From contig CM070609.1 in assembly GCA_036346395.1 (NCBI GenBank), forward strand, positions 45,146,777-45,210,776: a stretch of DNA of 64,000 bases, in the 5' to 3' direction. This document shows positions 57,441-64,000 of this stretch, piece after piece. This DNA comes from Hsuehochloa calcarea. Its lineage: Eukaryota; Streptophyta; Magnoliopsida; Poales; Poaceae. The notes beneath the pieces were generated by a model. The model did no database searches. It saw only the letters and a list, made by a program, of their open reading frames with translations, and was not told the origin of the DNA. A program made the position numbers and the translations under genes. How positions within the stretch are numbered: the stretch's first letter is position 1; every line of letters starts with the position of its first letter.

Positions 57441-58267
57441 CATGGCACGAGGGCCCCAATGGCAAAGAGAGAGAGTTGAAAGAGTGACATGGGTCAGTGA
57501 CTGAAAAGAAGGAATCACAGAGCAGCACAAAGAGGAAACAGGGGAGGAGTTGGGCAGCTCGGGAGCTGCGTCGGCGCCAGCGGGCTGCGGTGCGGGAAGG
57601 TGGGACGACCATAAAAATAGGACCCTATGGGGGTTACCTACCCACGGTGGTGGCGGCGTAGGCTGGCATGGGCGGTGGTGGTGGCGTCTGCGCAAGAAGC
57701 GCGGCGGTGGGTGGCGTAGGGCAGTAGCGCACCGGTGGTTCGGCGGCGAAGATGGAGGGAGCACGGGATGCTTTCAGAACTGGGAAACGCGTAGAGCCGG
57801 TTGGGGTGGTCGGAGAAGGGTCGAGGAGGTGCAACGACGGTGGCCGACGGCAGTGAAGAAGAGCTCATGGTGGCTGCGTTCTCCAGTGACGGAATCAACA
57901 AATTGAGAGGGTGATTAGGAAGAGTACGTTCGGGAACGCATGGTGATGCAGCCAGGAGGGCACGGGGTGGGCCAGAATGGGGGATTGAGCGGTGGGCGGC
58001 GGTGCCAATTTTGGGGAAGAATGCGGGCGCGGCGGCAGTGAGCTCTGGAGGCAAGGGGGAATGGAGGAGGAGAGTGAGGGGGAGGAAGGGGTAGAGAAGG
58101 CCTGGGGTGCCCTTTTAAAGGCTTGGGGAAGATGGCGGTGGTGGCGGGTGTTTTGTTCAAATACAGAGGCCGCGGTGAGCCCACTGCAGGTGTCGGTGGA
58201 GGAAGCGGGAGCGGTAAGGGGGAGAGTCCGCGTGAAACACCCAGAAGGGAGGGCGGGGGAGGGAGGT
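57441..58267 (-). other. GC-rich unassigned block
   Basis: Strongly GC-rich from about 57560. On the minus strand a TTTAAAAGGGC box (about 58110) is followed by a C-rich leader with short Pro/Ala-rich frames on both strands. It resembles a promoter and 5' leader (of a host gene or an LTR), but no protein is recognisable. Confidence 0.35.
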
Positions 58268-61200
58268 TGTCGAACCCGAAAACGAAGGATCCCGAATTCA
58301 CTGCGTTACACACTAGTTTAGGATTTCTAGTGTACACAGTCTCACAAACAGTGTTATCACAATCATATCAAGCGCTTTATTCATGAAGAACATAGTTTAT
58401 TACAAAATGGGTCTGAGGCCAAATAACAAAATATAGCGGAAGCAAATAGGTAGTAGGCCACACGATGCGCCACAGGCAATCGTCTGGAGGCGTAGCCTAA
58501 AGTTTGGGTCCTCACCGTCTGGATAGTAGTCTTCTCCTGAATAATAATATTAAGTAAGGATGAGCACAACTACCGTGCTCGCAAATTACACCCAATACAG
58601 AATTTAGAATGCATGCATAAGTACACAAAGGAAGGCTGTAGGGGTTTATTTTGCGTAAATCAACATTTTCAATTTTAATTAATTAAGCTAAGTTTCAAGG
58701 CATATTTTTAATCCATAGCTTAAAATTAGATTTTTAAATTGACCAATTTATAGTTGATAACCTCCATATGAAACATGGTGATGGATATCCTCCTATCACA
58801 TGGCTAACCACCCAATTTTACCAAAAGGATTAACCATCCTAAAATCATGTACAAAATCATTTTAAAACCAAAAACAAAGTCTAACTTAGAGTGGCTTTGC
58901 TCGGCATGTCCATGATTGTGGACATATCTATTCGAATAGATTTACACTCTACAGAGGGGTACAACTTTACCCAGATGAGATAATTGCCTGTTATGTCGTC
59001 CAATGCACGCTTCCTTAGGCGTGTGACTAGGCAATTATCACAAGGCATTTCCAATGTTCTACCTCACTACTAATATGCCCGCTAAGGTTTCACTTCCATT
59101 GGCTAACCACCTGCTGGAAGCCCTCTTGCGCCAAGTGGGAATAATATCTAACCAACACCCACACAACAACATGACACATGCAATAGTGAGTTACAACAAG
59201 TTAATAAGCCTAATTCTGCCCATGCAGAACATGTGGTAGTACGGTGGAGCTTTGCAAGATGCAGCTCAAAGGCCGGTACTTAACTGACTTGGGCGACCTC
59301 CATTAATAAACCCTGGGCCTCAATCCTACCCGGATTGAGCCCGTGCTTAAACCTGCACCCACCAACTGTCCATCTCACCCAAGTACAAATCCATTTTTTA
59401 TTTTGTACTTTTCAAAGATACTTACAAAAGATCCACCATGACAAAACAATGTCATAGGCTTTTAATCAAAATTTCTTATTTTGGCTAAATTCTCCCAAAA
59501 TTAAATCTTTGTGGTCTAAGCAATTTCTAAGTATATTTTTATTTTCAAATTTTTATTTGATTATGGTGACAAGGAATTGATGATTCAACATTCAGATTTG
59601 GCTATACAAAGGAATTAGATTAACTAGACATTTAAACCAAGAATTTAAAATAACTGTATAAAATTATGCATGCAATAATAATTTAAAACAGAATTAAATA
59701 ATTGAAAATATTAGGATCAAAATGATCAATGGTGTAACTTGCCATTCTCAAATTCTTGTTATTGTAAATCTTCCACAGGGTTAAGCTCTCCGGAGTCGTC
59801 GAAATCTAAACGCGAAAATAAGCTAAATTCAAATAATTTCAAAATAAATATAAATAAATTCAAATGAACATTCAAATTAACTCCAAATGAAATAGTTTTA
59901 GTTTAGTTAGCTAGATCTTGATTTTATACAAATTTAGCAATTTGAATCACCTAAATCGGAGTTCGTATGAAGAAATATAAGCCCTGGAAGTTTTAAATCT
60001 AAAATAAATCCTAAAAATCAGAAATTCTGAATTTCCCAAAATATTTTTCTATAGGAAAAATGATTTATTACGTCAGCGTACGGAAATGATCCGCTGACAT
60101 GTGGGCCCCACAGTCATGGTCTGGGTCCACAGCAAGGCACTAGTCCACGGTGGACTCGGCTCACAAGACAAGACGAAAGGGGTGCCTGCGCGAGATGCCA
60201 CGCCGGTGCCACCTGTGGCGCCGATCGACTCACGCGCCGCAGATGTCTTGAGGTGGCGGCGGCGTGGTGAGCCACGTCGGCTGAGTTGGTGGTGCTCCGA
60301 CGACGCCCTCGCCAGCGCTACGCTGCCCGGCGAGGTGTGCGGAGATGCGCAAAAGAGAGAGGGCGAGATGCTGAAGCCAATACGCTACCTTGCGGCGGAG
60401 GGACATGGTGTAATGGTCGTCGGCGACGGAGAGGAGCGGCGGTGAGGTTCGGTCGACGGTGGCGACGCAGCTCCGGTGGTCTCTTGGCGAAGCGAAGGGG
60501 TGCACGAGGATGGCAGCGACGAGGTGATGCTGTTGTGGGTGTGGTCGAGGTGGCCGGAGGAGGCTTGATGGCACCGAAATTGGAGAAGACTGAGGCTTCA
60601 GCCGGCGGTGAGAGAACTCAAATTGCGAGCGCACGAGAGCGATTGGGGCCAGGAGAGCTGGGGAGTTGGTTGGAGGGAGAAGGTGCGCTCCCTGGGCTGG
60701 CTTTTATAGCACGAGGGGAGGCCGGGAGGCGGAGAACATGCGCGGAGGCCACGGCGGGGGTGATGAACACTCGGCGAATGTGCATTATCATGGGCAGGAA
60801 TGGTCGGGAACGAGTGCGGCAGTAACCTGCGACTTGATTGCGCGTAAATGGGAGAAGAACGGGGGATGGAAACGCGGAATTGAAGAAGACCGCGTGGGTG
60901 TTAATGGCCGACAAAGGCGACATACACGCGGGGAAGAAGATGACGCGGGGGAGACAGCGCAAGCGGGCCCACTTGTCGGCGGGAGGGCGAGAGAGGGACA
61001 AGCGATGGCCATTCGATTGAAATTGGACGGCCCGTATCGACGACGCGCGGGAGGAGGCGGCCGCGTCTGGCTCTGATCTTTGGGTGGGAGGATTCGCCCG
61101 ATCTTGTCTTTGTGAATTTAATTCATTTTCTAATTTAAATAATTCCAAAAATTCAAAAAGGCTTTAGAAAATAGCAAATAAAATCCAAAAATTATGAGAA

Positions 61201-61390
61201 AATTCACATAAATTCTCAAGGGCATTCTGGATTTAAATAAAATAATTTCAACTTACAATTGGGTATAGATTTTGCAAATAAATTATTTTAGCTTTAAAAT
61301 AATTAAGGAAAAGCCTTTAAAATTTCAGAAAATCCACCAAATTAATTAAATTATTATTTTCAACTAAATTTTGAAATTTGGGCTGTTATA
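58268..61390 (-). repeat. long Ty3-type LTR, probable solo LTR (~3.1 kb)
   Basis: Plus-strand start TGTCGAACCCGAAAACG and end TTGGGCTGTTATA, where the terminal CA appears mutated to TA. A minus-strand TATA box (GCTATAAAAGCC, about 60702) is followed by a GC-rich leader (60100-60700), the usual layout of long grass Ty3 LTRs. No pol or primer site is attached. Flanking pentamers (GAGGT and ATGGG) do not match, so the ends are approximate. Frames at 60100-61150 on both strands are composition artefacts. Confidence 0.6.
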
Positions 61391-61404
61391 ATGGGTTTTT
61401 GTGC

Positions 61405-61800
61405 ATGAAAAGGGGTGTGGCCTAATATAGTCTTTTCGGTCTGAAAAGGTTGTATCACAGTGTGTTATCATCTCGATCTGTAAAAGTGCCATCGTGTGGC
61501 GTAACAGGGTTCAGTCTTTATCTTTTTCGGTCCGAAAAGATGGTGTGGCGGAGTCTGGTCTTGTCGTTCTAAAAAGTTAGCATCACAGTGTGTTGTCATA
61601 TCAATCTGCAAAAGTGACAATGTGTAGCTTGACAGGGCGAGGTCTTTTCAGTCTAAAAAGGTGGTATGGCTGAGTGTGGTCTTGTCTGTCTGAAAAGTTA
61701 GCATCGGAGTGTGTTGTCATATTGATTTGCAAAAGTGATAGAGTGTGGCGTGACAGAGAGCAATCTTTTCGGTCTAAAAAGGTGGCGTGGTGGCGTAAAT
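61405..61800. repeat. ~125-bp tandem repeat, about three copies
   Basis: The anchor GTGTGGCGT(A/G)ACAG recurs at about 61493, 61621 and 61743 (spacing 128 and 122). Each unit holds CTTTTCGGTCTGAAAAG-like near-palindromes and AGTTAGCATC(A/G)CAGTGTG. Confidence 0.8.
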
Positions 61801-61954
61801 GCTACAAACAGGGTGGTGTGGGGGTGCCGTGATGCTAACTCCTTCACATGATCGCAATGTGCATGAAAAAAATCAAAACACGAGACTAACATAATATAAG
61901 TAGTACATAAATTAATATTTACATGGTATGATTGATATTTACAATAACAACTAT

Positions 61955-62250
61955 CTACTCACGGCCCTTCTTGCGGCGTATCCCGTGTGTCGCCCCTGGC
62001 CTCATTCGGGGCAACTGCGGGCGCTGGTGCGAGTACATCGAAGGCTCAGGCGGTCGAGGTACCCAACTAGCGCAAGTAGCCTGAGGGGAGTTGCGAGGGG
62101 GTCCTACGTCGGTTGGCTCGGTTCGGACACATCGTGCAACTGTGAAGCCCCCACAGAGACCTGGCTTCCACCCTGGTCGAAGTCAAAGTCCGCGGAGTGT
62201 GACTCCTCGTGCAACACCATCGGCTCATCCCAAAGTGGTGTACGACCTGT
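61955..62250 (-). pseudogene. terminal exon of an unrecognised gene
   Basis: After a good acceptor (GTTTCACAG, about 62258-62250) the minus strand reads GRTPLWDEPMVLHEESHSAD and continues to a TAG near 62110. A +1 shift then continues as PRPPEPSMYSHQRPQLPRMR and RRKKGRE before a stop near 61955. The acidic/Gln-rich then basic tail resembles C-terminal tails of plant mobile-domain or transposase-derived proteins, but I cannot assign it. Confidence 0.35.
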
Positions 62251-62613
62251 GAAACATTACGTTATGCATGTAAATAGGGTGAAAACCATGAAATAGTACG
62301 TGATGCATGCAAGCAAAATAGTCATACATCATCGCACGAAGCCAGAGGACGGCTCCGCGTACACCTACCCCATGTACAGGTAGAACTCAGGACTTGTCAT
62401 AGAAAATTGCCGTTAGTAACTAGTAAAGTTCAAAATAAAGAACCAGATGTAAGTGTTTCATGCTGACTTGCAAACTGTACCCTCGCAGCACGGTGCCCAA
62501 GACCTAGGATCAAAAGTTTATGAATATTTTCTTTTAAAAAATCACCAGACATATTAAATTTGCCCAAGATGAGCCTTAGGCTGTGACAGGCTAGGCCCTG
62601 GCTACGTGGATAT
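62251..62613. other. no feature seen
   Basis: Mixed-composition sequence left of the second copia LTR. A short minus-strand reading near 62340-62400 (SPEFYLYMG) may be another exon piece of the unrecognised gene, but support is weak. Confidence 0.3.
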
Positions 62614-62885
62614 TGTTAGGAAACCATGAGCTTGACCCAGTAGCCGGCCCATGTGTGGGTGCCCCATCTAAAACCCTAGCAGGGTCTCTAGCCTATAAAT
62701 AGAGGGTACTATTCATTATAAAAGGCTAATCTCATGAAGAGTAATAAAAAGAAGCAAGAAGTCTCCTACATCTCTGTGTTCAATATACTATTATGTTCTT
62801 ATGTTCTTACATTGTTTGATGTGATTGTATGTTTGTCTACGAGGTGATCGTTGACAATAGACTCGCCAGCGACGGTTCCTCAACA
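62614..62885 (+). repeat. LTR of a second copia element, same lineage as 5773-15442
   Basis: Starts TGTTAGGAAACC and ends CGGTTCCTCAACA (272 bp). It has a TATAAATAG box (about 62694) and closely matches 5773-6032 in its second half. It is the 5' LTR, because the same post-LTR sequence (CGTTATCAGCACGATCG) and leader follow it. Confidence 0.88.
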
Positions 62886-63019
62886 CGTTATCAGCACGAT
62901 CGACTCTCCTCGGATCGAAAGGTAGCCATCGAAGAACAATGCTCGTATATCGAATCATTTTCTAAATCGCTTTCAATTCCGCAATTGTTGTTTTCTAGAT
63001 TGTTTTATCTTGTAGTGTA

Positions 63020-63240
63020 AATCCCTCTAATCTACCGCGAGCCGACTTGAAGTCGCCGGCACAATGCCGATCGGTGTAAATCCGCTGTAATCTACCATGA
63101 GTTGACTTAAAGTCGCCGGCACAATGTCGATCGGTCGATTGCATGAAAGAACAGATGTAGATTGCACAATGGATTGTGGATTGCAAATCCGTTCTAATCT
63201 ACCGCGAGCCGACTTGAAGTCGTCGGCCAAGCCGATCGGT
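63020..63240 (+). repeat. leader palindrome repeats of the second copia element
   Basis: Three copies of AATCTACCGCGAGCCGACTT-type repeats begin at about 63028, 63089 and 63197. Each centres on CGACTTGAAGTCG or a variant and runs into CCGATCGG. Confidence 0.85.
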
Positions 63241-64000
63241 GGATTGCACAAATAGTAATTGTGCATCAACAGTAAATACAGAGAAAAAAAGGAAGGCAAC
63301 GGCTGACGACCTGTACAGCCATGCCGCCACCGACTTGCTGTCGGCCGGCCCCGCATGGTCGCACCGCCGTTCGGACCTGGACGCGCCGGCCACGCCCCCC
63401 ATGCCCACTCGTCGCTGGCCATCTGCACGGGAGCGCGACACAGTAAAGAAAAGAAGGAAAAAAGGAAGGAGGATGGCGCCGGTGCCGCACGGGAGCGCCG
63501 CGCTGCCAATGGCCCTGCATGGCCACCGTACTCGCTGGCCCCACATGGCCACTCGCCACCAAGTGCGCCCTCGCACATGCCCTCCCCATCTTGGAGCTGA
63601 CCTGCCATAGGTCATCAGCACTGGCCTGGAGCCGCGCATCGCCCGAAGCCGCATGGCCACCTCAGCACGGGTGCCACCTCACCTCGTCGGATCCCTCGCA
63701 GCCACATGCTCCACACGAGCATAGTCGCCTCCGACCTCGCCAACCGCACGAGACCGCGCCGCCCTAAGTCGCGCGCGTCGTGCCTCTAACCGTGCTGCCA
63801 TACCCTAGCGCGCCTCGCCGGCTCCGCCTCGGGCCACGCTAGCTGCCTTGTGCAGCACCCGCCGACTGCCTCCACGCTTGAAGCCACCGCTCCCACACGC
63901 GCTCGACCACTGCGTCGTCGCACCACTGAGCAATTGCCGCCGCGCCGCCCGGCGGCCGCCTTGCGCGCCCACATGCGCCACCACCGGAGCCCGCACGCAC

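Larger units (their letters stand above)
62614..64000 (+). mobile_element. second copia element, 5' part, runs off the window
   Basis: LTR, post-LTR motif, palindrome repeats and a GC-rich leader are present. Gag would start beyond 64000. Frames on both strands from 63200 onward are shadows of GC-rich composition. Confidence 0.8.

Noticed and set aside
57441..58337. Gene encoding a Pro/Ser-rich protein
   Set aside because: Frames on both strands, no start context or domain. It is more likely promoter or leader sequence.
60230..61148. Several 110-180 aa frames on both strands
   Set aside because: GC-rich leader behind the TATA box of a long LTR. No recognisable domain.

Overview
This window is nuclear DNA from a grass (Poaceae). 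The evidence is the Ty1/copia Sirevirus and Ty3/gypsy elements with tRNA-iMet primer sites, a TDY-class plant MAP kinase relic, a plant ABCA transporter relic, plant-type introns, and LTRs whose GC-rich untranslated leaders follow a TATA box. I cannot name the species. There are no rRNA, tRNA, CRISPR or bacterial features. More than 85% of the window is transposon sequence, nested up to four levels deep. Only one gene looks intact, a small two-exon gene at 982-2939 (minus).

Layout. 1-643: end of a LINE-type RNase H reading frame. 982-2939: the small gene, encoding a basic protein that ends with an EAR-like LNLNL motif. 3256-3773: a foldback MITE just upstream of that gene, with 8-bp target duplications. 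3793-5612: a decayed hAT transposon. 5773-15442: a Ty1/copia element (TSD GTGTC) hosting a TRIM (10906-11600, TSD TGTAA) and a 1.86-kb solo LTR (12117-13974, TSD ATTGG). 15536-17200: a MAP kinase pseudogene. 17201-42834: a Ty3 element whose right LTR holds a second Ty3 element (26214-32985) and a pair of Sireviruses sharing one LTR (32990-42087). 42972-43164: an exon of a different MAP kinase paralogue, cut by a Ty3-type LTR (43165-44531 and 55561-about 56407). That LTR is itself split by a complete Sirevirus (44532-55555, TSD GAATC). 56638-57440: an ABCA transporter pseudogene. 58268-61390: another long LTR. 61405-61800: a ~125-bp tandem repeat. 62614-64000: the LTR and leader of a second copia element that runs off the window.

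Two points go beyond routine annotation. First, almost every difference between Sirevirus copies lies at a CAG/CTG trinucleotide, the plant CHG methylation context, and the change is not C-to-T. This looks like a consensus error at methylated sites in long-read data and probably creates many of the gag/pol frameshifts. Second, with the transposons removed, the non-transposon fragments (two MAPK paralogues, ABCA and an unknown exon) all lie on the minus strand, keep introns and are truncated. They end on the left at a GC-rich hairpin followed by CTAG. A Helitron-like gene-fragment mosaic is possible but unproven. The Sirevirus gag also carries a regular series of CxxC pairs in its coiled-coil region that I cannot match to a described function.
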